From Amorphoplanes digitatis (GTDB lineage Bacteria > Actinomycetota > Actinomycetes > Mycobacteriales > Micromonosporaceae): a stretch of DNA of 64,000 nt. Below, in pieces: positions 1 through 8,133 of the stretch; positions within the stretch are counted from its first letter, which is position 1; each line of letters opens with the position of its first letter. The notes under the pieces are model-generated. The model saw nothing but the letters and a program-made list of their open reading frames with translations. It made no database searches and was not told the DNA's origin. A program made the translations under genes and the position numbers. The stretch lies in the NCBI RefSeq assembly GCF_014205335.1, contig NZ_JACHNH010000001.1, positions 6,380,501 to 6,444,500 on the forward strand. The letters run 5' to 3'.

Positions 1-2293
1 GGTCGACGCCATGCAGGAACCCGCCCCACCGGGTGGTGGTCTTCCCGGGTGCGGCCGGGTCGTCGTCGGCGAAGTCCTGGAACTTCCACCGGTCGGCGGG
101 CACCTCCGTCACCGCGTCCGTGCCCTCGCGGAGCAGGCGCCAGTACTCGTGCGGTCCGTCGGCGCCGCCGGGGAACCGGCAGCCGATCCCGATGATGGCG
201 ATCGGGTCGGAGCCCTCCACGCGCAGGGCGGACGCGGGCGCGGGCTCGTCGGCACCGTCGGCGGTCAGGAAGGCCGCCAGAGCCTCGACGGTCGGGTACT
301 CCCACGCGAGGGTGGCCGGCAGCGTGCGGCCCAGCCGACGCTCGAGATCGCCGATCAGCCCCACGAGCTCCAGCGATTGCAGGCCGTAGCTCGCGAACGG
401 ACGCCGGGGGTCGAGGCGCTCGGGGGCGACATGCAGGCGTGCCGCGATCTCCTGGAGAAGCTGTGCCTCCAGTGCGACCCGGGCGGCGAAGGCTGGAAGC
501 CGCACCTCGGACGGCGTTGTTTCCGGGACGAGCGCTTCGACGTCCGCGTTCCAGCCCGCTACCACGCGAAGGGAGCCGGCCAGATAGGCCTCCTTGCAGG
601 CATGGCGTTGCAGCTTGCCGCTCGAGGTCTTCGGGATGCTCCCCGGCTTGACCAGCAGCACCTCGTGCACCTGCAGCCCGTGGTCCGCCGCGACCGCCGT
701 CCGGATAGCGGAGAGGATCGCCTCGGTGTCGAGACGGGCGGCGTTGACGGTCACCGCTTGGACCACGACGAGCCGCTCCGCGTCGCCGGTGTCGACCGAG
801 AAGGCGATGCCGGCGCCACGGCGCAGCGCGGGATGCGTCGTCTCGACCGTGGCTTCGAGGTCCTGCGGATAGTGGTTCTTGCCCGCGATGATGATGAGGT
901 CCTTGATCCGGCCGGTGACGTACAGCTCCTCGCCGTCCAGGAAGCCCAGGTCGCCGGTGCGCAGGAACGGCCCGTCGCCGTCGGCGAGCCGCGCCGCCAG
1001 CTGCGCCGCGCTGTCCTCCGGACGGCCCCAGAACGACCGCGCGATGCTGGGACCGGCGACCCAGATCTCGCCCACGCGTCCGCCCGGCAGCGGGGTACAC
1101 GTCTCGGGGGCGACCACCACGAGCCGGTGCCCGGGGATGATCCGGCCGCAGCCGACCAGGGTCCGGGCGTCGTCCCCCGGCTCGGCGGGCTCGACGCGGT
1201 GCTGCGCGAGTGCGGCGGCACGGACCCGCAGCATGGGCGGTTCGGTGGTGCGCCCGCCGCCGGCGATGAGCAGTGAGGCCTCGGCCATCCCGTAGCAGGG
1301 GTAGAACGCGGAGCGGCGGAACCCGTTAGGCGCGAAAGACCGCGCGAACCGCTCCATTGTCTCGGCACGAACCGGCTCGGCGCCGGTGAAGGCCACCTGC
1401 CAGGCACTCAGGTCGAGACCGGCGCGCTCCTGCTCGGAGATCTTCGATACACAGAGGTCGAAGGCGAAGTTGGGTCCCCCGCTGTGGGTGGCCCGGAAGT
1501 CCGAGACGGCGCGCAGCCAGCGAGCGGGCCGTTTCAGGAAGGCGAGCGGCGACATGAACGTCACCGGGTAGCCGCGGTAGGCAGGCAGCAGGAGACCACC
1601 GATGAGTCCCATGTCATGGTACGGCGGCAGCCAGATAACACTGCTCGGCTCGTTGCCGCCTCTTTCCAGCATGTGGTGGTCGATCGCCGACAGGTTGGCG
1701 AGCAGGTTGGCGTGACTGAGCATCACGCCCTTGGGACGGCCCGTGGAGCCGGAGGTGTACTGCAGGAAGGCAAGATCTTCGCTCCGCAGTCCGGGACGGC
1801 GCCATTCACTCGCCGCGGCCTCGTCCACTTCGTCGACCGCCAGCCAGGGCAGTTCCCCGATGCCGGGTGCCAGCGCCGCGATCTGCTCGCTCATCGCCAT
1901 GGCGGAGGCGGGCGCCAGCACCACCGCAGGGGTGGAATCCTCGATCACGCCGAGCAACCGGGGAAGCATCCGCGCGAGTAGGCCCGGATCCGGCGGATAG
2001 GCCGGCACCGCGACCACCCCGGCGTAGAGGCAGCCGAAGAAGGCGGCGACGTAGTCGAGGCCAGGTGGGCAGAGGATCAGTGCCCGATCGCCGACGGCCG
2101 CCCGCTCGCGCAGCGCGACCGCGATAGCGCGGGCCCTCCGGTCGAGGGCCGTCCCGCTGAGAACCCGCGGCTCATCCTCCCCCTCGCCGAGCAACCGGTA
2201 GAACGGCGCGTCAGCGCGCCGTTCGAGGACGTCTCGGAATCGGTCCACTAGCGTCTCGTCCGTACGGATCCCCGTCATTGCTGGCATCTCCAT
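1..2293 (-). CDS. FAAL-ACP-ketosynthase polyketide synthase loading protein (partial, runs off left edge)
   Basis: I translated the minus strand by eye. It stays open from ATG at 2293 to the window edge, so the C-terminus is missing. Residues about 20-590 are a fatty acyl-AMP ligase with the AMP-binding motif YTSGSTGRPKG near residue 175 and a C-terminal IPKTSSGKLQR segment. Residues about 610-670 are an acyl carrier protein whose phosphopantetheine serine lies in GLQSLEL, where GxDSL is usual. A ketosynthase starts at about 685 with DPIAIIGIGCRFPGG. FAALs adenylate a free fatty acid and pass it to the ACP, which primes the KS, so this should start a lipid-primed polyketide or hybrid peptide. 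ATGs at 2293, 2287 and 2278 are all possible starts; a GGAG stretch sits nine bases before 2278. The flavodoxin gene lies about 36 bases upstream on the same strand. The product cannot be predicted from this fragment. Confidence 0.93.
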   Translation of the reverse strand, partial: MEMPAMTGIRTDETLVDRFRDVLERRADAPFYRLLGEGEDEPRVLSGTALDRRARAIAVALRERAAVGDRALILCPPGLDYVAAFFGCLYAGVVAVPAYPPDPGLLARMLPRLLGVIEDSTPAVVLAPASAMAMSEQIAALAPGIGELPWLAVDEVDEAAASEWRRPGLRSEDLAFLQYTSGSTGRPKGVMLSHANLLANLSAIDHHMLERGGNEPSSVIWLPPYHDMGLIGGLLLPAYRGYPVTFMSPLAFLKRPARWLRAVSDFRATHSGGPNFAFDLCVSKISEQERAGLDLSAWQVAFTGAEPVRAETMERFARSFAPNGFRRSAFYPCYGMAEASLLIAGGGRTTEPPMLRVRAAALAQHRVEPAEPGDDARTLVGCGRIIPGHRLVVVAPETCTPLPGGRVGEIWVAGPSIARSFWGRPEDSAAQLAARLADGDGPFLRTGDLGFLDGEELYVTGRIKDLIIIAGKNHYPQDLEATVETTHPALRRGAGIAFSVDTGDAERLVVVQAVTVNAARLDTEAILSAIRTAVAADHGLQVHEVLLVKPGSIPKTSSGKLQRHACKEAYLAGSLRVVAGWNADVEALVPETTPSEVRLPAFAARVALEAQLLQEIAARLHVAPERLDPRRPFASYGLQSLELVGLIGDLERRLGRTLPATLAWEYPTVEALAAFLTADGADEPAPASALRVEGSDPIAIIGIGCRFPGGADGPHEYWRLLREGTDAVTEVPADRWKFQDFADDDPAAPGKTTTRWGGFLHGVD

Positions 2294-2328
2294 CTTTCGC
2301 AGGTGGTACTGGTCGCCGGCGTAACGCC

Positions 2329-2805
2329 TCACCCGAGCGAGGCGCCCCACCGCTCGGCGCGGGCCAGTTCACCGTCGGCCGGCGGGCCTTCCATCGCATT
2401 GACTAGAAAGCTCTCCCGGGCGACCACGTCCACCCCGTGGCGGCGCAGTCGCTTCTCGATGCCCTTAGCCGCGGATCCGGAGAAGAACCCCCTGCCGGTC
2501 ACCGTGTCGAACGCGGCGCCGCGGCATGTCTGCTTACCGGGCAGGGCGTTGAGCCACTCCGCGACACCGATGGCCGGCGGGTTGCCGCCTTTCGCCTCGG
2601 CCTGTCGACGGGTTCCCGGGCCGGGCAGTCCCATGCTGTGGGTGGGCGCGCCGACAAGCAGCAGGTCCACGTGGTCGACTGCCGGCGCGGAGGCAGCATC
2701 GGCGACGGTGACCACGGCACCGTGCGATCGCAGGCCGGCGACGATGGCGTCGGCCACCCGTGCGGTGTTGCCGAAGCAGGTTTCAGTGACGACCAGAACA
2801 TTCAT
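2329..2805 (-). CDS. flavodoxin-like FMN protein
   Basis: 158 residues starting MNVLVVTETCFGNTARVAD. The TxxGNT loop is the FMN-phosphate-binding loop of flavodoxins, and the GAPTHSMGLP segment fits the second FMN loop. I chose ATG 2805 because GGAG lies five bases upstream; the in-frame start at 2835 adds ten residues unlike the fold. The gene ends about 36 bases before the FAAL-PKS gene on the same strand, so co-transcription is likely. It may supply electrons to a tailoring or desaturation step, or act as a stress electron carrier. A copy of the repeated DosR-box-like element lies about 230 bases upstream, oriented toward this gene. Confidence 0.85.
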   Translation of the reverse strand: MNVLVVTETCFGNTARVADAIVAGLRSHGAVVTVADAASAPAVDHVDLLLVGAPTHSMGLPGPGTRRQAEAKGGNPPAIGVAEWLNALPGKQTCRGAAFDTVTGRGFFSGSAAKGIEKRLRRHGVDVVARESFLVNAMEGPPADGELARAERWGASLG

Positions 2806-3035
2806 CGTGGCTCCGAATTCGAGAACAGCGACCACTTCTTCGCATGGGCGAGAAACAGCACTCGAAAGGTGCTGTTGATTGACTGGAATGTGCCGGAACC
2901 CAGCGAGGAGAACGCGCCGACATTTCTAAGCGCGTTGATATCGAGGCAGATCCTTCAGCAGGAACCACCGCGACGAAGTTCCATCTACAGTGGACCTTGA
3001 GGGCTCAAGAGACTTGTCGGTGGCGGACATCTGCA

Positions 3036-3071
3036 GCCACCAGGGTCTCGAGCGACATCACCACCGTACAC
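3036..3071 (-). promoter_or_regulatory. DosR-box-like element, copy 1
   Basis: Plus strand reads GCCACC, then the core GGGTCTCGAGCGACA, then ends GTACAC. The same layout recurs at 5745, 7276, 12843, 12934 and 21009. Read on the minus strand it points toward the flavodoxin/FAAL-PKS genes. The core aligns with the DosR/DevR consensus GGGACTWWAGTCCC at the outer G and C positions and at the central AG. Its regulatory role is inferred. Confidence 0.6.
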
Positions 3072-3198
3072 CCACATCACAGTTCCCGCCGTCCTGGCAA
3101 GAGGCAGGTAGACATTCTCTCCCTGGTGCTGAAATACCGCTCGAAGGCGACAAAGTTGCCGGACCTCGCATCCAGAACGCCACAGGCCTCAGGTTGGC

Positions 3199-3226
3199 TT
3201 GTCTATTTACGCCGATGCTTTATATA
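3199..3226 (+). promoter_or_regulatory. sigma70-like promoter of ABC exporter operon
   Basis: TTGTCT at 3199-3204 and TATATA at 3221-3226 are separated by 16 bases. The predicted transcription start (about 3233-3235) is only about ten bases before ATG 3244, so the mRNA would be nearly leaderless. No well-spaced Shine-Dalgarno site is present. Confidence 0.6.
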
Positions 3227-3243
3227 TGTGCCACTCTGAGGGC

Positions 3244-4167
3244 ATGGATGCGATCAGGGCACAAGGTCTGCGCAAGAGCTTCGGGAACACCCAGGCGCTG
3301 GACGGCCTCGACCTCATGGTCGATCAGGGTGAAGTGCACGGCTTCCTCGGGCCGAACGGGGCGGGCAAGAGCACCACGATCCGAGCGCTGCTCGGGCAGC
3401 TGAGGCTCAATTCCGGCCGTGCCCAGATCTTCGGGCTGGACTGCTGGAACCAGTCGGTGCAAGCCCACCGGCGGCTCGCCTACGTGCCGGGCGACGTGTC
3501 TCTGTGGCCAGGCCTCAGCGGCGGAGCGTGCATCGACATTCTGGGCCGGCTGCAGGGTGGCGCCGATCCGGTCCGGCGGCGCGAGCTCATCGAACGCTTC
3601 GAGCTGGACCCGACCAAGCGAACCCGGACCTACTCCAAAGGCAACCGACAGAAGGTCGCACTCGTCGCCGCGCTGAGCACCAACGCCGACCTGTTCCTCT
3701 TCGACGAGCCGACCTCGGGCCTGGACCCGCTGATGGAGAACGTGTTCCAGCAGTGCGTCCGCGAGCTCAAGCACAACGGTCACACCGTGTTGCTGAGCAG
3801 CCACATCCTCTCCGAGGCGGAGGCCCTGTGCGACCGGGTCAGCATCGTGCGGCGGGGTGTGGTGGTGCGCCACGGCACCCTCGCCGAGCTACGCAGTCAC
3901 ACGCTCACCAGCGTGACGGCGGTGACGGCGAGCCCGGTGCAGGGGCTGCGGGACCTCGACGGTGTCGTCGACCTGCACACCGAGTCCCGGCCGGACGGCG
4001 TCCACACCAGCTTCCGCGCGGGACGAGATGCCCTCGGGATCGCCGTCGGCCACGTCGCGGCCGGTGACCCGGCCACGCTGACCGTCGAGCCGCCCAGCCT
4101 CGACGAATTGTTCCGCACCAACTTCCAGGCTGACGCCGCCGCGTCGGAGCCGGTCGGCGCACGGTGA
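3244..4167 (+). CDS. ABC exporter ATP-binding protein (DrrA-like)
   Basis: 307 residues from ATG 3244 (MDAIRAQGLRKSFG). Walker A is GPNGAGKST (about residues 36-44), the signature is degenerate (YSKGNRQK, about 129), Walker B is LFLFDEPTSG (about 150-158), and the H-loop is SSHILSEAE. This signature and the C-terminal extension are typical of DrrA-type drug and polyketide exporters. The stop overlaps the permease start (TGATG), so the two are translationally coupled. Its position beside the FAAL-PKS suggests export of that product or self-resistance. The substrate is unknown. An upstream start at 3199 would overlap the promoter and is unlikely. Confidence 0.93.
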   Translation: MDAIRAQGLRKSFGNTQALDGLDLMVDQGEVHGFLGPNGAGKSTTIRALLGQLRLNSGRAQIFGLDCWNQSVQAHRRLAYVPGDVSLWPGLSGGACIDILGRLQGGADPVRRRELIERFELDPTKRTRTYSKGNRQKVALVAALSTNADLFLFDEPTSGLDPLMENVFQQCVRELKHNGHTVLLSSHILSEAEALCDRVSIVRRGVVVRHGTLAELRSHTLTSVTAVTASPVQGLRDLDGVVDLHTESRPDGVHTSFRAGRDALGIAVGHVAAGDPATLTVEPPSLDELFRTNFQADAAASEPVGAR

Positions 4168-5723
4168 TGACCGGGTACTGGAGCTGCCTGGTACTGAGCC
4201 TTCGCACCGCCCGGCTCCAGGTGATCGGCTGGCCGTTGCTGGTGGCCGCGCTGGTGGCGAGCACCGCCTCCACCCTCGCCGACACCTATCCGCGACAGGC
4301 GGACCGGGATGCCTATGCGGCGGCCTCCGAAGCCATGCAGGCCAGCGCGGCCCTGCAGGGGCGGGGGCGGGATCTGAGCACGTTGGGCGGCATGGTCGCC
4401 AACGAGATGGGCTACCTCACCCTGATCCTGATCCCCCTGATCGGGTTGCACCTGGCCATCGCGTTCACCCGCAGCGTGGAGGACACCGGGCGCCTCGACA
4501 TCCTCACGGCCGGCGCCGTCCACCGACTCGCGCCGTCCGCCGCCGGTGTCACCGCCGCGGCTGTTCCCGCCGCCCTGACCGTCGCCTTCAGCACGCTCGC
4601 CCTGGTCCTGCTGGGCTACCCCGGCACGGGCTCGCTGCTGTACGCCGGAGGGCTGGGGATGTTCATGGTCGCGTTCACCGCTGCCGGGGCCGTGGCCGCC
4701 CAATGCTGCCGGGACGCCCGGACCGCGTACGTGCTCGCCGTCGGCTTCTGGCTGGCGAGCTATCTGACCCGGGCCGTCGTCGACGTGCGCGGCTGGAATG
4801 TGACCTGGGTGAATCCGGAGTCCTGGCCGGCCGAGATCCAGCCCTTCTCGGCCGCACCGCCGTGGTGGCCCTGGTTCGCGTTCCTGGCGCTGACCGCTTC
4901 CCTGTTCGGCATCGCCGCTCTCGTCGCCGCCCGACGTGACCAAGGTGCCGGCATCATCGCCCCCCGTCCGGGTTCGGCCACAGCGGCGCCGTGGATCCGT
5001 TCACCGCTCAGCCTGCTGGTACGCCTGACCCGGGGCGTCGGCGCCGGCTGGATCGTCGCAGCGGGGCTGTTCGCGTTCGCGTTCGGATACCTGACCCAGC
5101 AGATGAGTGACCTGACGTCAGCCGCCGGCGGCCAGGCCTCGAACGTCGATGCCACCCTGACCGTCTTCGTGCAGATGAACGCTCTGCTCGCGGCTGCCGC
5201 CGGGCTGCAGATCAGCCAATGGCTGGCCCGCGAGGAGACCTCCGGGCGGATCGGCCACATCCTGGCCGCGCCGGTCAGCAGAACGCGGTGGTGGACCTCG
5301 GCGACCGTGCTGGTCACCGGCTGGTCCCTGCTGCTGTTGAGCTGCGCCGGTTTGTTCACCGGGCTCGGGCTCACCGCCGGGTTCAACGACTGGAGCTACC
5401 TCGGCCGGGGACTCACAGCGACCCTGGCATACAGCCCCGCGGTGATCCTGTTCGCCGGCATCGCCGCGGCTCTGTCGGCGTTGAGCCCGCGGATGGTCGC
5501 CCTCGCATGGCTGGCCATCGGCTGGGGAACCATCGTCTGCCTGCGCGCCGACCTGCTGCGCATTCCCGGTTGGGCACGGCACCTGTCCCCGCTGGACTGG
5601 ATGGGATCGGTGCCCGGCGATGCCTGGGACCGGCCGGCCGCGGCCTTGATGACGGTGCTCGCCGTCGCTCTCGCGGTCACCTCCACGCTCATCTATCGGC
5701 GAAGGGACCTCAGCGCGGGCTAG
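4167..5723 (+). CDS. ABC-2 type exporter permease
   Basis: 518 residues with about twelve predicted hydrophobic segments in two similar halves. Each half starts with a long helix followed by an extracytoplasmic region and a cluster of short helices (about residues 15-265 and 285-515). This double-length form is typical of actinobacterial polyketide/antibiotic ABC permeases that pair with one ATPase. ATG 4167 shares its A with the TGA stop of the ATPase gene; the GTG one codon earlier is also possible. It should form the membrane pore of the exporter. The coding region ends RRRDLSAG with no clear terminator hairpin after it. Confidence 0.88.
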   Translation: MTGYWSCLVLSLRTARLQVIGWPLLVAALVASTASTLADTYPRQADRDAYAAASEAMQASAALQGRGRDLSTLGGMVANEMGYLTLILIPLIGLHLAIAFTRSVEDTGRLDILTAGAVHRLAPSAAGVTAAAVPAALTVAFSTLALVLLGYPGTGSLLYAGGLGMFMVAFTAAGAVAAQCCRDARTAYVLAVGFWLASYLTRAVVDVRGWNVTWVNPESWPAEIQPFSAAPPWWPWFAFLALTASLFGIAALVAARRDQGAGIIAPRPGSATAAPWIRSPLSLLVRLTRGVGAGWIVAAGLFAFAFGYLTQQMSDLTSAAGGQASNVDATLTVFVQMNALLAAAAGLQISQWLAREETSGRIGHILAAPVSRTRWWTSATVLVTGWSLLLLSCAGLFTGLGLTAGFNDWSYLGRGLTATLAYSPAVILFAGIAAALSALSPRMVALAWLAIGWGTIVCLRADLLRIPGWARHLSPLDWMGSVPGDAWDRPAAALMTVLAVALAVTSTLIYRRRDLSAG

Positions 5724-6132
5724 GTCCGTCTCCGGCACGTCGATGGCGTAGTGTCTCGTGGTGTCGCTCGAGACCCCGGTGGCTGATGCCTCGCCATAGC
5801 ACTCGAGCGAGCGACTCATGGCGATTCTTCACTCCGAGGGCATCGATCCGACCAAGGGCCCGGGTCATGGCCCGCACCTCCCTTCGGCGTCTACTTCGGG
5901 TCGTTGGAGCCGTGGCACCTCGACGGGAGAATCCGGCGTTGCCGACCTACGTCCTGGCGGCTCTCTGGCCGGATGGTCGACGTTCCGGTTCCACTTCCCG
6001 CTCAGGCGTGGCGGCCTGCGATCTCGATAGAGGTCAGCCTGGTCTGATCGCGGCGGCCGGATCCGCCGTACTCGCCCGCTCAACCGGCTACGAGCACGTG
6101 CCAAGTCGATCCCCGGAAGGAAGTTCGATCGC
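5724..6132. other. intergenic region before FAD oxidoreductase
   Basis: This 409-base stretch carries element copy 2 (5745-5783). Short open frames on both strands (for example 5818-6030 plus) have no recognisable family and no good ribosome site. A degraded gene cannot be excluded. Confidence 0.5.
5745..5783 (+). promoter_or_regulatory. DosR-box-like element, copy 2
   Basis: GGCGTAGTGTC at the left, TGTCGCTCGAGACCCC in the core and GGTGGC at the right. It points toward the FAD oxidoreductase gene at 6133. This copy has two extra bases between the left GTA and the TGTCGC core compared with copies 1, 3 and 5. Confidence 0.6.
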
Positions 6133-7152
6133 ATGGCAACGGACAACAACTGCGCCGTGATCGGCAGCGGCATCTTCGGCATCCAGGCCGTCCGCGAGCT
6201 CACGCGCCGAGGGAACTTCGTGGACTGGTACTCATCGGATCCCGAACCGGGTGGAATCTGGCAGGCCACGCCGTGGGGTAAGACCCGCGAAAGCACCGAG
6301 CTGGTGAATCCGGGGTGGTGCATCGCCTCCGAACTCAGAATGAAGCCGACTGTGACGGTTCAGGAGTTTCGCGCTCTCCTGAAGTCCTGGTCCGACGAGA
6401 ACACCGGCCTCCAGCGGAGACGTTTCCTCACCCGCGTCGACAGCGTCGTGGAGTACGACTCACACGTGTGCGTCGCGACCCCCCACGGCGAGACACCGTA
6501 CGCATTCGTCGTCGTTGCGACGGGTCCCTACGGGCAGCCGCACGTCCCGATCGATCGGACGGGGGACAACTGCTACCACGCCTCCGGCCTGCACGACCTG
6601 TCGCGCATTCAACCCCACCAGTCGGTCCTCGTGGTCGGCGGTGGACAGAGCGGGGTAGAGATCTGCGAGGAGATCATCGAGGAACGGCCCGACATCCGGC
6701 TGTCGTGGTGCACCGGGCGCAGGGTGAGACTGATAACCCGGCACTCCCCCCTCGCCATGCTTGGGACGTGCGTGCGATATTCCACGAGAGGTGAACCGCC
6801 TCGCGGATTCGTGATCACCAAGAGCCCCTCAACGGTCTCAACCCACTGCACGATCATGCCGACCCGTGTCCTCCAGGTCGATGGAGATCGAGTTGAGTTC
6901 TCCGGCGGGAGAGTTCAGCAATTCGATCACATCATCGCTGCGACCGGGTACGCGTCACCGGTCCGCCTCGACTTCCCCGCCCCGAATCCGGCCAGGACCA
7001 AGGGCATGCGTCTTTCCCCACGCCGTCGAATCGCCGCCCTGAACTACCCCGGCGACGGGTGCGGGGGCGCGTCGATGCGTTGTGCCCGCAAACAGGCGGC
7101 TGCGGCTGCCCGGCTCTTCGCGGACTTGGAAAGGGGCTGTTTCGTTGGCTGA
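6133..7152 (+). CDS. FAD/NAD(P)-binding monooxygenase-like oxidoreductase
   Basis: 339 residues. An N-terminal dinucleotide fold has GSGIFG at residues 11-16 (FAD). A second Rossmann motif, VVGGGQSGVE, is near 167-175 (NADPH), and the ATGYASP segment near 275 is typical of flavin monooxygenases and related oxidoreductases. At 339 residues it is shorter than classical FMOs (about 450) and resembles small lysine/ornithine-monooxygenase-like proteins. GGAAGGAAG about ten bases upstream supports ATG 6133. It is preceded by element copy 2 and followed by the ANTAR pair. Substrate unknown; a redox role in the stress block is inferred. Confidence 0.75.
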   Translation: MATDNNCAVIGSGIFGIQAVRELTRRGNFVDWYSSDPEPGGIWQATPWGKTRESTELVNPGWCIASELRMKPTVTVQEFRALLKSWSDENTGLQRRRFLTRVDSVVEYDSHVCVATPHGETPYAFVVVATGPYGQPHVPIDRTGDNCYHASGLHDLSRIQPHQSVLVVGGGQSGVEICEEIIEERPDIRLSWCTGRRVRLITRHSPLAMLGTCVRYSTRGEPPRGFVITKSPSTVSTHCTIMPTRVLQVDGDRVEFSGGRVQQFDHIIAATGYASPVRLDFPAPNPARTKGMRLSPRRRIAALNYPGDGCGGASMRCARKQAAAAARLFADLERGCFVG

Positions 7153-7275
7153 TCATCAGATCACAGCCCCTCTGGACCCCGACTCGGGCGAAGCGCGGCC
7201 GGTAGACGTACTCGCCTACAGCCGTCACCAGGTTCGTCAGGTGCGCGTCTCGCAGGCGGACGCCGCGGACCAGCA

Positions 7276-7311
7276 GGCGTAGGGTCGTAGTGTCGCCCTG
7301 GACCCGGTGGC
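7276..7311 (+). promoter_or_regulatory. DosR-box-like element, copy 3
   Basis: GGCGTAGGGTC, TGTCGCCCTGGACCC, GGTGGC. It lies about 70 bases before the first GAF-ANTAR gene and points toward it. GGGTCGTAGTGTC and the opposite-strand GGGTCCAGGGCGAC form two abutting half-palindromes. Confidence 0.62.
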
Positions 7312-7353
7312 TGATCCGATGCAGGACTCAACCCGGCTCCGAGGAGATCCACG

Positions 7354-7395
7354 ATGGCGACCGACCCGCTCGGCGGACCGCATGGCGAGTTCTGA
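7354..7395 (+). CDS. possible 13-codon leader ORF overlapping the GAF-ANTAR start
   Basis: ATG at 7354 has the best ribosome site in the area (GAGGAGATCCACG before it) but encodes only MATDPLGGPHGEF and a TGA at 7393-7395. The start of the ANTAR gene (ATG 7382) lies inside it in another frame. This may be translational coupling through a leader peptide. The alternative is a frameshift that separated the true start from the gene. Confidence 0.4.
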   Translation: MATDPLGGPHGEF

Positions 7396-8119
7396 CCGCA
7401 GGATGCAGCTGTGGAGCCTCGTGGTGGATCAGGCACGGGGGTCGCCCGCCGCCGTCGGCCACGTCGGTGCCGTCGTCACCACCGTTGCCGGTGTGGATGC
7501 CACCGCCGTCGCCGTGACGCTCGCCGCGTCACCTCGCGAGGTCATCTACGCCGGCGATCAGGTCGCCGACGAGATGGAGGAGCTGGCGACGACTCTCGGC
7601 GAGGGACCGGGCGTCGAGGCCCTTACCGACGGTCCCGCGCTGGCCGCCGACCTCAGCGACAGTGCCAGCCAGGCACGGTGGCCCATCTTCGCACCGGCGG
7701 CGGTGGCACTCGGCGTGCGAGCCGCGTTCGCCCTGCCCCTGCAGGTCGGCGGCATCCACCTCGGCGTCCTGGACCTCTACCGGAGCGCGCCGGGATCTCT
7801 GGATCGGGAGCAGCTCGCGGACGCCTTGCTGTTGGCGGACACCGCCTGCGCGCTGCTGCTCGACGCCGGCACTGTCGCCGCAGACGGCCGCCGCCCCGAG
7901 GAAGCCGGACTTCAGCACCCCGAAGTGCATCAGGCAACCGGAATGATCGTCGCCCAGATCGGGGTGAGCGCGGCAGTCGCCCTCGTCCGGCTACGCGCCT
8001 ACGCGTACGCCCACGATCAGCGGTTGCGCGACGTCGCCGCCAATGTGGTCGCCCGCCGCCTGCGGTTCCCGCACGACACCAGAACTGTCACCGACCCCGG
8101 TGGCCACACCGATGCATGA
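7382..8119 (+). CDS. GAF-ANTAR domain regulator 1
   Basis: 245 residues. A GAF-like sensor domain (about residues 15-160) is followed by an ANTAR RNA-binding domain (about 175-235; HPEVHQATGMIVAQIGVSAAVALVRLRAYAY). ANTAR proteins bind paired hairpins in nascent RNA and prevent termination. The start at ATG 7382 fits homologue length, but the strong ribosome site belongs to the leader ORF at 7354. Its stop TGA (8117-8119) overlaps an ATG at 8116, so it is coupled to a second GAF-ANTAR gene. Element copy 3 lies upstream. The ligand sensed by the GAF domain is unknown. Confidence 0.85.
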   Translation: MASSDRRMQLWSLVVDQARGSPAAVGHVGAVVTTVAGVDATAVAVTLAASPREVIYAGDQVADEMEELATTLGEGPGVEALTDGPALAADLSDSASQARWPIFAPAAVALGVRAAFALPLQVGGIHLGVLDLYRSAPGSLDREQLADALLLADTACALLLDAGTVAADGRRPEEAGLQHPEVHQATGMIVAQIGVSAAVALVRLRAYAYAHDQRLRDVAANVVARRLRFPHDTRTVTDPGGHTDA

Positions 8120-8133
8120 CGAAGGTGAGTGAC

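Larger units (their letters stand above)
2806..3243. other. divergent intergenic region between flavodoxin and ABC exporter
   Basis: This 438-base non-coding stretch holds element copy 1 (3036-3071), oriented toward the flavodoxin/PKS genes, and a sigma70-like promoter for the ABC genes (3199-3226). It is less GC-rich than its neighbours, notably around 2880-2990 and 3190-3235. No credible ORF was seen. Confidence 0.7.

Noticed and set aside
11..1276. Long plus-strand open frame opposite the FAAL-PKS gene
   Set aside because: Residue composition is the arginine/glycine-rich type of an antisense shadow, while the minus strand encodes clear FAAL, ACP and KS motifs.
5818..6030. Possible small gene between the ABC permease and FAD oxidoreductase genes
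   Set aside because: No convincing ribosome site or protein similarity; overlapping open frames on both strands are equally poor.
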